Positions 1-5,536 of a stretch of 5,536 bases of DNA are shown one piece after another. The stretch covers positions 1 through 5,536 of the forward strand of contig MNYA01000061.1 of the NCBI GenBank assembly GCA_001872985.1, given 5' to 3'. The first letter of the stretch is position 1, and each line of letters opens with the position of its first letter. The translations under genes and the position numbers were made by a program. The notes under the pieces are model-generated. The model was not told the origin of the DNA. It was given only the letters and a program-made list of their open reading frames with translations, and ran no database searches. This DNA is from a bacterium CG2_30_54_10 (GTDB lineage: Bacteria; Muiribacteriota; Ozemobacteria; Ozemobacterales; Ozemobacteraceae).

Positions 1-2431
1 TCTGATTTCGAAAACTCCACAGCGCTTCTTTATAATCAAAGGAGATCCTTTTGAAATCGGGAAGTTTTGCGGGAATTGCCGGAAAAGCCCGCTCAACCCA
101 GCTTTTGACCGAAGGGTGTTGGGGCAGGATCCGGGAAATCTGGTACTGTGGCTGGCTTCGGGCCCCCTCTCCCGCGGATGGGAGACAGCCGGGGCGATGG
201 CTTCCCACTGATATGGAATCTGTGTAAAAGGCGCCCCCCCACCGCGGAGACATTCTAAAAAGATGTCCTATCAGGAAAGGATCCATCTTGAACCGATCCT
301 GTGCTCGCGGTAAGGTTGCCGGGTTGAACCCACCTTTCCCTCGCAGGATTTTAAAACTGTAGTTCGGCGCGAATCCTGGGATCCGGGAATCACCCCATTG
401 CAGTTTGGCCCCGCGGGTAGTGCGTTGCAGGGCGACTTTACCATCCGGAGAAAATAGCGCGAGGATCGATGGCTTGTCGCTTTTGAAAAAGATCGGCTCA
501 GGTAGCGGCCGGAAAATCAGCAATTTTTCCGCCGCGAGAATCTTGCCCCCCGGATTCGGGTTCGCGGAAAAAGTCATCTTCCGAGGCCGCGCCACCGCGG
601 ATAGTTCCAGCGCCTCGAAAAGAGTTTGCAGGTAGTTACCGACTATCTTCAGTGGCAGGTAACCCCTGGGAAAAACGGTCTTGATGGCAAGGGCCGAATC
701 CAAACGAACGATCGGGAAAATTCGGATAGGCTTTGCGAGCCCCAGGGTTATTGCGATCCGGATGGCCCGCTTGTTCCGATCCATGAATTCGATGTATCCG
801 GGCGTTTCAAATTCGATGTTCGGATCGACCTTTGCCAGCGTCCAGCTTCGATCGAAAAGGTCGGGGATCCCTTCAGGTGGAGCAAACGCCCTCTTTTGAA
901 AGCAGACCGGTTCTAATTGGGGAATCCCTGGCCCACCAGGGGATTTTTGGGCAGGAGTGCTCTCCAGCCACCATTCACTTTCCTCAAGGCAGTGAAAGCC
1001 CACCCACAATGGAAACTCGGCCGGAAGGGCGAAATGCTTTACTGTGAGAGGCTCTTCCGGGGTGAGAGCCGGCTGAAATGGAAGTTTCACCGGAAATATC
1101 TTTGCAAAGCATAGAGTTTTTTCGGCCTCTGGGATCAAAATAGAATCTCTGAAGAATTCGAAACTCCCGGTTTCGGAAATTCCCGAGTTCTCAAAGAAAA
1201 ACTCGGCATCCTCCCTGACATCAAAGACCATCCGCAAGGCAAATCGGTCGTCGAACTGATAAAGCTGCTTTGCGGTGATGCGTGGAACGCGGTAAACATC
1301 TCTGTACGTGCTTCTAATATCTATTTTCGTCCGGAAGGAACTGAATTTTGGCGGTGAGTCAGCAACCTGCGGTCGCTGTGGAACATGATGTCGGACATCG
1401 AGTTGCAGTGGAAAGTTCGGCCGGGTCGGCCTCGAAAGCCGAACATGAAATCGTACTTTCCGGGCGCTCGATTCCAGGAAAATGGACACTCCTTCCTGGG
1501 GTATGAACAGTCTTTTGATGATGGCGCTCTGAAATCGTTCAACATAAGGTGAGAGCCGCTCCAGAATCGATTGATCGAGACAGGGACTGAAGGAATCGTC
1601 TTCTTGTGGGGTGTCCCAGGGGGTCGGGGCATCGTAAAGATCCGCCAGGAACCGGGAAAAAGTCGCGACAGCCTGTCGAACCGGCGACCGTTCAGCAAGA
1701 ACAAACGGCGTCGGCTCGAATGACTGCCTGGAAAAATCATCGAGGAAGGGAATTCCAATCAGCGCGGGGATCCTGAAAAGGTGTTTCACTTCGGACAGCG
1801 TCAAAAGCGGGTTCGCAATGTCCTGATCCTCGATTCCACGCGGAATTTTGTTAAAGACAACAACAAGCCGCTCTTGAAGGAGATACTCGATTGCGGGGTT
1901 CGAACGCAGCAGGAGGTCGAGGGTCGAAAGGCTCTTCAAATCAGAATTTGTGACCAAAACCGCCACGGGCCGAACACCGAATCGCTGAAAGCCTTTCCCC
2001 GTGAATGTCTCAACGTCTGAAAAAGCCCGACATCCAGGCGGAAGGTTTATGAAGACGAAATCGAAGCTTGCCCGGACCTGGAGCAAAAAATTCCCCAGGC
2101 TGATATCGGTCGCCAGTGCTGTCGGGCTTTTCAAACAAAGGGCTGGAAAATAGGAGATGCGTTCGGTGTTGCTGAAAAAAAAGGCCCGTCTGAAGCGTGA
2201 TTGCGAGGTTGAGATGAGTTCGCTCGCATCCCCATAGGTTTCAAGTGTTATTGATTTCGGGAAAGCCCCCCTGATCTGATAAGGAAATGGGGCGTTCGCA
2301 TCAATGATTGCCACCCTCTTGCCCTTCGCGTTAAGGTAGGTGGCAAGGCTGGCAAGCAGCACGCTCTTACCCGCTCCTCCCCGAATCGATCCGAAAAGGT
2401 AGATCGGGCTGGTAAATGTCCCCTGAGCCAT
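1..2431 (-). CDS. Large ParA/MinD-like P-loop protein with long uncharacterised C-terminal region (C-terminus beyond window)
   Basis: One uninterrupted frame of 810 codons runs from the ATG at 2431 off the left edge; I translated it fully and found no stop or frameshift. Residues 10-46 carry a deviant Walker A loop (SIRGGAGKS, residues 15-23) followed by a beta strand and IIDAN (42-46). A Walker B-like strand is FVFINLPPG (125-133), and VVVFNK (190-195) resembles the NK/NR base-contact strand of ParA/MinD ATPases. This family uses ATP-driven dimerisation to position chromosomes, plasmids or protein machines. Two consensus residues are changed: the signature lysine is Arg17, and the Walker B aspartate is Asn129; Lys22 and Asp44 remain. 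From about residue 255 onward there are over 550 residues rich in Phe, Pro and predicted beta strands, with no signal peptide or clear membrane segment; I do not recognise this part. It follows parB and an MBL gene in the same direction. The ParA/MinD-like call for the N-terminus is fairly sure; the overall function is unknown. Confidence 0.85.
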   Translation of the reverse strand, partial: MAQGTFTSPIYLFGSIRGGAGKSVLLASLATYLNAKGKRVAIIDANAPFPYQIRGAFPKSITLETYGDASELISTSQSRFRRAFFFSNTERISYFPALCLKSPTALATDISLGNFLLQVRASFDFVFINLPPGCRAFSDVETFTGKGFQRFGVRPVAVLVTNSDLKSLSTLDLLLRSNPAIEYLLQERLVVVFNKIPRGIEDQDIANPLLTLSEVKHLFRIPALIGIPFLDDFSRQSFEPTPFVLAERSPVRQAVATFSRFLADLYDAPTPWDTPQEDDSFSPCLDQSILERLSPYVERFQSAIIKRLFIPQEGVSIFLESSARKVRFHVRLSRPTRPNFPLQLDVRHHVPQRPQVADSPPKFSSFRTKIDIRSTYRDVYRVPRITAKQLYQFDDRFALRMVFDVREDAEFFFENSGISETGSFEFFRDSILIPEAEKTLCFAKIFPVKLPFQPALTPEEPLTVKHFALPAEFPLWVGFHCLEESEWWLESTPAQKSPGGPGIPQLEPVCFQKRAFAPPEGIPDLFDRSWTLAKVDPNIEFETPGYIEFMDRNKRAIRIAITLGLAKPIRIFPIVRLDSALAIKTVFPRGYLPLKIVGNYLQTLFEALELSAVARPRKMTFSANPNPGGKILAAEKLLIFRPLPEPIFFKSDKPSILALFSPDGKVALQRTTRGAKLQWGDSRIPGFAPNYSFKILRGKGGFNPATLPRAQDRFKMDPFLIGHLFRMSPRWGGAFYTDSISVGSHRPGCLPSAGEGARSQPQYQISRILPQHPSVKSWVERAFPAIPAKLPDFKRISFDYKEALWSFRNQ

Positions 2432-2441
2432 GCCACATCCT
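2432..2441 (-). promoter_or_regulatory. Shine-Dalgarno site for the ParA-like gene
   Basis: On the minus strand AGGA (2441-2438) lies 6 nt before the ATG at 2431. This supports that start over internal ones, and the start also leaves a short beta strand ahead of the P-loop, as expected for the ParA/MinD fold. Confidence 0.6.
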
Positions 2442-2488
2442 AGCATATCGGGGGCATGTAGGAAATCTCAGGCTTAAAGGAAATCCGT

Positions 2489-2663
2489 GATTACCAAAGA
2501 ATGCTAAACACCTTTAGAAATTCAAGAAACCACGGAGACCACAGAAGCCACAGAAGCCACAGAAGCCACAGAAGTCACGGAGGCCACGAAGACCACAGAA
2601 GCCACGGAGGCACCGGTGTTGACAGAGCTCACAAAGGGAGAAATTTAACGCTCTTTGGTAATC
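2489..2663. repeat. Inverted-repeat-bounded intergenic element
   Basis: GATTACCAAAGA (2489-2500) and its exact reverse complement TCTTTGGTAATC (2652-2663) bound a 175-bp segment that contains the 9-bp tandem repeats. The symmetry continues inward imperfectly (TAAA matches a few bases further in). The segment fills most of the gap between the MBL and ParA-like genes. It carries no credible gene: the plus-strand frame through it reads as a His-Arg-Ser repeat only because the unit is 9 bp. It could be a small non-autonomous mobile or miniature repeat element, or a long-loop stem in the transcript. No transposase is present in the window. Confidence 0.55.
2530..2610. repeat. Nine tandem copies of a 9-bp unit (consensus CCACAGAAG)
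   Basis: Nine contiguous 9-bp units start at 2530, 2539, 2548, 2557, 2566, 2575, 2584, 2593 and 2602. Five are exactly CCACAGAAG (2539-2574 as four in a row, plus 2593-2601). The others vary as CCACGGAGA, TCACGGAGG, CCACGAAGA and CCACGGAGG. Similar short CACAGAAG/CACGGAG microsatellites are seen between genes in many environmental bacterial genomes. Copy number is likely to vary between strains. An 8-bp palindrome CACCGGTG (2611-2618) follows directly. Confidence 0.9.
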
Positions 2664-2672
2664 GCAAGGAAA

Positions 2673-3560
2673 TCAGATCTGGATTACCAACCCCTCATAC
2701 GCAGCCATGCTGGCAGGAAAAATTTCCTGTACCCTTTTTTCCATCGCAGCTATCTTGTCGTCCCCGTGCAAAGGATCGTGATGCGTGATTACCAACCGTT
2801 TGATCTTCGCCTCGGCGGCTATACGGGCGCCCTCGGAGAACGTCGAATGCCCCCACCCGATTTTACTCGGACCCTGAAGCCCGTGGGCGACGGGGTTGTA
2901 CTCCTCGGGAGTGTATTGGGAGTCGTAAACCAAAATGTCTGCATCCTGGGCAAGTTCAAGGATGTTCTTATCGATCGATCCGTCGCTCGGGTGTTCGCAA
3001 TCGGTGGCAACGGTCAGCACCTTATCGCCATCCTGTATGCGATAACCAAGAACTCCGTTAGGATGGATCAGCCTTCTGGCCATGACTGTGGTGTTCCCGA
3101 TTTGAATGTTCTTCGACGCGAGAGGATGAAAATTGATCTGGGCGCTCAGGTAATTCAAATCAACGGGAAAGTAAAAATGCTCCATCTGCCCACGAAGCGT
3201 GGCCTCGAGACGGTCATCGACGTCGGATGCTCCATAAAGATTGAAGATGTTGCAGCCTCCCGACAGTTTGTTGCCTGAATCGTCCTTGGAGCCAATGTAA
3301 GCGGGAACGAAGAACGGGAAACCCTGGATGTGATCCCAGTGGGAGTGCGTGAATAGAATGTGCGCCACGCCGAGGCCCTTGCCGAAATCGCCCTTCATCA
3401 GCTCGATTCCAAGAAGTCTGATTCCCGTGCCAGCGTCGACGATGATTAACTGGCCATCAGAGGTGCGAACCTCGATGCAGGTCGTATTGCCGCCGAAGCG
3501 GAGGGTATCTTTCCCGGGAACGGGAACCGAACCTCGCACACCCCAGAATTTAATGTACAC
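2673..3560 (-). CDS. MBL-fold metallo-hydrolase (WGVRGS subfamily)
   Basis: This is a complete 295-aa metallo-beta-lactamase-fold hydrolase. It opens with FWGVRGSVPVPG (5-16) and FGGNTTCIEV (22-31), then DAGTGIRLLG (42-51), which is the N-terminal pattern of a well-populated family usually annotated simply as MBL fold metallo-hydrolase. The metal-binding HxHxDH is HSHWDH (72-77). Further likely ligands are His166, Asp187 (in ATDCEH) and a histidine of THHDP (259-263); GWGHST (235-240) is also typical. All ligands are intact, so an active two-metal hydrolase is expected. The substrate cannot be told: relatives include phosphodiesterases and RNA-processing enzymes. No signal peptide is seen, so it is probably cytoplasmic. 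The start is GTG (3560-3558), chosen because the family begins exactly there and GGAA lies 6 nt upstream. It begins 41 bp after the parB stop, so co-transcription with parB is likely. Confidence 0.92.
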   Translation of the reverse strand: MYIKFWGVRGSVPVPGKDTLRFGGNTTCIEVRTSDGQLIIVDAGTGIRLLGIELMKGDFGKGLGVAHILFTHSHWDHIQGFPFFVPAYIGSKDDSGNKLSGGCNIFNLYGASDVDDRLEATLRGQMEHFYFPVDLNYLSAQINFHPLASKNIQIGNTTVMARRLIHPNGVLGYRIQDGDKVLTVATDCEHPSDGSIDKNILELAQDADILVYDSQYTPEEYNPVAHGLQGPSKIGWGHSTFSEGARIAAEAKIKRLVITHHDPLHGDDKIAAMEKRVQEIFPASMAAYEGLVIQI

Positions 3561-3601
3561 GTCCTGTTCCGTATCCTCTCGTGGATTGTCTCGAATCAGT
3601 G

Positions 3602-4426
3602 CTAAAAACGGTTTCCAATTAAGGACTCGACCACCCGTTCGAGGTCTTCCTTGTCGTAAAACTCGATCTCGATCCGACCTTTGAGGCGGCCTTGGTGGAT
3701 GCGAACCTTGGCGCCGAGAACTTCCTGAAGGGTTGCCTCGGCCCGGGCAACGTGAAGGTTGGTTGACGAGCCCGCTGAACCCCGGAAATCGGCAACCTGC
3801 TTTTCTGTTTCATACACCGATAACTGCTCTCTTAACACCCTTTTGACCATGATTCGAACGTCTTTCGGATCGTGGATTCCTGCAAGTACTTTTGCGTGGC
3901 CTGCCGACAAGGTACCTTCCACTATCAGTTTCTGTATATCGGCAGGCAGTTGAAGAATTCTGAGAAGATTGGTCAACGCCGGACGGCTTCGCCCAAGTTT
4001 GTCCGAAAGCTGTTCGTGGGTAAAACCGTATTTCTGAAGAATTTCTCTGATCGCCTGGGCCTCTTCTACAGGGTTCAGATCTTCTCTTTGAATGTTTTCA
4101 ATCAGGCCTGCAAACATCACTTCCTGGTCGTCGATATCCTTAACCATGGCTGGAATATGCGTGAGTCCGGCAATTTGGCAGGCTTGAAAACGTCGCTCTC
4201 CGGAGATTACCTGAAATCTGTTCCCGATGCGTCTGACGAGGATCGGCTGTATCACGCCATGACCGCGAATCGATCGCGCAAGTTCCTGGAGCTTCGTTCG
4301 ATCGAAGGTTCGCCGTGGCTGCTTCGGGTTCGGATCAACCTGTTCGATCGAAAGCATGTGAAACTCTCGGGGGGACGCACCGTGATCGATTTTCGGGTCG
4401 GATTCCGGCGGCGGAAGTGATGTCAT
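3602..4426 (-). CDS. parB: ParB/Spo0J-family partition protein (CTPase, DNA-binding)
   Basis: This is a complete 274-aa ParB. ParB proteins load on parS sites, clamp DNA with CTP and spread, and normally stimulate a ParA ATPase to segregate the chromosome. Visible in order: LSIEQVDPNPKQPRRTFD (25-42); the HGVIQPILVR strand region (56-65); the CTP-binding GERRFQA (76-82) and ENIQREDLNPVEEA (110-123); a helix-turn-helix region at about 133-160 (GFTHEQLSDKLGRSR); SAGHAKVL (174-181); a variable linker; and a C-terminal dimerisation segment (about 234-274, with RIEIEFYDKEDLERVV). A TAA lies in frame immediately before the ATG, so this is the longest possible start; Met24 is an alternative. The usual N-terminal LGRGLxALL-like ParA-contact motif is not visible in residues 1-24, which are acidic and proline-rich. 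No normal parA precedes it. Confidence 0.95.
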   Translation of the reverse strand: MTSLPPPESDPKIDHGASPREFHMLSIEQVDPNPKQPRRTFDRTKLQELARSIRGHGVIQPILVRRIGNRFQVISGERRFQACQIAGLTHIPAMVKDIDDQEVMFAGLIENIQREDLNPVEEAQAIREILQKYGFTHEQLSDKLGRSRPALTNLLRILQLPADIQKLIVEGTLSAGHAKVLAGIHDPKDVRIMVKRVLREQLSVYETEKQVADFRGSAGSSTNLHVARAEATLQEVLGAKVRIHQGRLKGRIEIEFYDKEDLERVVESLIGNRF

Positions 4427-4464
4427 TTAATTGTTGTATCCTTAGTTCAGCAGATCGAAAAGAA

Positions 4465-4480
4465 TCTCTCCCGAAAGAGA
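4465..4480 (-). promoter_or_regulatory. Small hairpin in the parB leader
   Basis: The 16-nt segment folds into a 6-bp stem (one G-T wobble) with a 4-nt loop. On the minus strand it is followed by TTCTTTT. It sits about 40 nt upstream of the parB start. It could be a weak intrinsic terminator or a leader structure; no upstream minus-strand gene in the window needs a terminator here. Weak evidence. Confidence 0.25.
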
Positions 4481-4534
4481 CCCGATTTACGTATCATCTC
4501 AATAACTCGCCGAAACCTCTAAAACACCTGAATC

Positions 4535-4560
4535 CGTCACTCCCGCGCAGGCAGGAATCA
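4535..4560. repeat. GTCA-TCCCGCGCAGGC-GGAATC type intergenic repeat unit
   Basis: The segment CGTCACTCCCGCGCAGGC followed by AGGAATCA closely resembles the widespread dispersed bacterial intergenic repeat of the form CGTCATTCCCGCGxAxGCGGGAATC. The stem TCCCGC with GCAGGA carries one mismatch, suggesting a decayed copy. Only one copy is in the window, so recognition rests on general knowledge. Confidence 0.5.
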
Positions 4561-4646
4561 AAACCCCCGTCGTCGTTTCGCTTACGCCGGATCCGCGCCC
4601 CCGCAGGAAGGACAGAAGCCTCGTACGCGCTAACTTAGGGATATTT

Positions 4647-4675
4647 TGTCATCTCGAACGAATGTGAAAGATCTG
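4647..4675. repeat. GTCATCTCGAACGAATGTGA type intergenic repeat unit
   Basis: The segment TGTCATCTCGAACGAATGTG plus AAAGATCTG has the same GTCA start and a self-complementary layout (ATCT at 4651-4654 with AGAT at 4669-4672). It resembles dispersed intergenic repeats in which a GTCAT(C/T)-CGA-GA-ATC pattern recurs. A single copy is present, so the class is inferred. Confidence 0.45.
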
Positions 4676-4677
4676 AT

Positions 4678-4815
4678 TGATACCGGATTTCTGGTGGTGT
4701 CCCACGCTAACTGATACCGAATTTTGCGAATGAGAGACATGTCATTGCTTCGCTTCGCTCGCAATGACAATTTTTGGCTCTTGAAGTTAATGTAGCCCAC
4801 CACCGATTTTTGCGA
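4678..4815. repeat. Short degenerate direct repeats around a hairpin
   Basis: TGATACCGGATTT (4678-4690) recurs as TGATACCGAATTT (4712-4724), 12 of 13 identical. ACCGAATTTTGCGA (4716-4729) recurs as ACCGATTTTTGCGA (4802-4815), 13 of 14 identical. GGTGGTG (4693-4699) has its complement CACCACC at 4798-4804. These flank the hairpin at 4740-4769 and may be remnants of a nested or decayed repeat element. Confidence 0.55.
4740..4769 (+). repeat. Inverted repeat TGTCATTGC / GCAATGACA with T-tract
   Basis: TGTCATTGC (4740-4748) and GCAATGACA (4761-4769) form a perfect 9-bp stem around a 12-nt loop made of CTTCG-like repeats. The unit matches the common dispersed intergenic repeat of the form GTCATTGCGAGCGAAGCGAAGCAAT. 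A run of T (4771-4775) follows on the plus strand, so it could also end transcription, but no plus-strand gene precedes it in the window. I favour a dispersed repeat. Confidence 0.6.
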
Positions 4816-4841
4816 CCAATGGGTTTTCCGTATTCCCCCTC

Positions 4842-4870
4842 TTGCGTTAAAGTTACGAAAATCGTAATGT
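4842..4870 (+). promoter_or_regulatory. Possible sigma70-like promoter of the AbiEi-like gene
   Basis: TTGCGT (4842-4847) and TAATGT (4865-4870) are separated by exactly 17 bp, but each matches the consensus at only about 3 of 6 positions. The -10 would lie 10 nt before the ATG, giving a very short leader. The palindrome at 4853-4867 overlaps the spacer and -10, as expected for an autorepressor site. Confidence 0.3.
4853..4867 (+). promoter_or_regulatory. Palindromic operator candidate upstream of AbiEi-like gene
   Basis: TTACGA-AAA-TCGTAA is a perfect inverted repeat with 6-bp arms and a 3-bp centre, ending 13 nt before the ATG at 4881. AbiEi antitoxins are known to repress their own operon by binding inverted repeats in the promoter. 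Use of this site is inferred from position and symmetry only. Confidence 0.45.
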
Positions 4871-4880
4871 AAAGACAGAA

Positions 4881-5536
4881 ATGCAAAGCCTTACCGAAAG
4901 CGTTTTCAAGTTGGCCCCTCCGGGTGGGTTGTTTGATGGGACGGTCATCCGAAACCTGTTTTCAGAATGCAGTGACGGCGCGCTTGCGCTTTTGGTGCAC
5001 CGGGCCTGTCAGGCGGGCGAAATCCTGCGCCTGAAGCCCGGGCTTTTCGTTCTCGCCCAGCCATTTCGGAAGTCTGAACCACATCCCTTCGTGGTGGCCG
5101 CCGTCATGCATGCCCCGTCCCATATCAGCCTGGAATCCGCTTTGTCTCATCACGGCCTGATTCCCGAGGCGGTCTATCAGGTCAGCAGCGTCACGGTCGG
5201 GCGCAGTCGGGAGTTCTCCACTCCGTTGGGGGTTTTCAGTTTTCAACGGGTCCCGACAGGCATTCCCAGGGCCGGGGTGGAAGCTGTTGCGGTCGCACGC
5301 AACGCTTGGGCGTTCATCGCTTCGCCGTTGCGTGCCATTGCCGACGCCGTCTATCTCAACAAGGATGTAACCTGGAAACGGGACGGGCTTGGGTATCTGA
5401 CCGATTCGCTCCGCATCGAGGAAGATGATCTTCCCGGGCTTTCGTTCGATTCCGCGGAGGAGATTCTGGAAAGTTTCCGCAGTCGCAGGGTCCGAGCCTT
5501 CCTTGAAGGGTTGCAAGGAGCCATCCCTTCCCCTTC
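4881..5536 (+). CDS. AbiEi-family type IV antitoxin / transcriptional regulator (C-terminus beyond window)
   Basis: The frame is open for 218 codons from the ATG at 4881 to the right edge with no stop. Residues 35-59 (LALLVHRACQAG, then EILRLKPGLFVLA) fit the N-terminal winged-helix of AbiEi proteins, where a G-x-I-x-R-L-x-x-G-L-F/Y pattern is typical. PSHISLESALSHHGLIPE (79-96) is the family hallmark, followed by VSSVTVGRSREFSTPLGVFSF (101-121, in two halves VSSVTVGRSR and EFSTPLGVFSF). In type IV systems the antitoxin neutralises the AbiEii nucleotidyltransferase toxin without direct binding and represses the operon. The toxin gene, if present, must be beyond 5536. Family members are about 190-280 aa, so most of this one is seen. 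The Shine-Dalgarno match is weak (AGACAG upstream). It could also be a solitary AbiEi-like regulator. The minus-strand frame across 4962-5516 is its shadow. Confidence 0.85.
   Translation, partial: MQSLTESVFKLAPPGGLFDGTVIRNLFSECSDGALALLVHRACQAGEILRLKPGLFVLAQPFRKSEPHPFVVAAVMHAPSHISLESALSHHGLIPEAVYQVSSVTVGRSREFSTPLGVFSFQRVPTGIPRAGVEAVAVARNAWAFIASPLRAIADAVYLNKDVTWKRDGLGYLTDSLRIEEDDLPGLSFDSAEEILESFRSRRVRAFLEGLQGAIPSP

Larger units (their letters stand above)
4427..4880. other. Repeat-rich non-coding region between divergent parB and AbiEi-like genes
   Basis: I see no credible coding frame on either strand over these 454 bp. A plus-strand frame reaching 4638 begins inside parB and looks like a shadow of it. 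The segment holds several repeat-like units (listed separately), a short hairpin near the parB start, and a palindromic operator candidate near 4860. Promoters for both flanking genes must lie here; the parB promoter could not be identified convincingly. Confidence 0.7.

Noticed and set aside
1321..1758. Minus-strand 145-codon frame
   Set aside because: It is in another frame on the same strand as the continuous ParA-like frame, and its translation is Arg/Ser/Pro-rich and shadow-like.
2530..2610. CRISPR array
   Set aside because: Units are 9 bp and contiguous, with no unique spacers.
2619..2647. TTGACA at 2619-2624 as a plus-strand promoter
   Set aside because: No acceptable -10 lies at the right distance and no plus-strand gene follows.
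2501..2788. Plus-strand frame encoding a His-Arg-Ser repeat protein
   Set aside because: The repeat arises because the DNA unit is 9 bp; the frame runs into the 3' end of the MBL gene on the other strand and has no recognisable start signal.
3872..4420. Plus-strand 182-codon frame
   Set aside because: It is antisense to parB, which is a confident match.
4698..4712. parS-like site (GTGTCCCACGCTAAC)
   Set aside because: It lacks the central CACGTG palindrome of parS; no convincing parS was seen anywhere in the window.
4962..5516. Minus-strand 184-codon frame
   Set aside because: It lies entirely antisense to the AbiEi-like frame, whose sequence matches a known family; the minus-strand translation matches nothing recognisable.

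Overview
The window looks like chromosomal DNA of an uncultured, moderately GC-rich Gram-negative-like bacterium. No rRNA, tRNA or marker gene fixes the lineage. The compact gene pairs, the scattered degenerate intergenic repeats and the codon choice would fit a deltaproteobacterial-type or candidate-phylum genome, but this placement is inference only.

Layout. Three genes lie on the minus strand, read from right to left. First is a chromosome-partition-type ParB/Noc-family CTPase (4426-3602). After a 41-bp gap comes a metallo-beta-lactamase-fold hydrolase (3560-2673, GTG start). After a 241-bp gap comes a very large open frame (2431 to the left edge, at least 810 codons) that begins with a ParA/MinD-like P-loop domain and runs into more than 500 residues I do not recognise. 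That last frame is open at the window edge, so it is easily missed by a search for closed ORFs. The 241-bp gap holds nine 9-bp tandem repeats bounded by a 12-bp perfect inverted repeat.

To the right, 4427-4880 is a 454-bp non-coding stretch between divergent genes. It holds several repeat-like units with GTCA-type starts and a good hairpin. At 4881 a plus-strand gene begins that I read as an AbiEi-type (type IV toxin-antitoxin) antitoxin. It is open at the right edge, and a 15-bp palindrome just upstream of it is a plausible autoregulatory operator. The expected AbiEii toxin partner would lie outside the window.

How the genes may work together. ParB and MBL are probably co-transcribed, and the ParA-like gene follows in the same direction but after a repeat-filled gap, so it may have its own promoter. 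No canonical parA (about 250-300 aa, directly upstream of parB) is present and no canonical parS site was seen by eye. The ParA-like protein departs from the family consensus at the signature lysine and at the Walker B aspartate. The most interesting question is therefore whether this large divergent ParA-like protein works with ParB, or is a separate positioning or scaffold protein.
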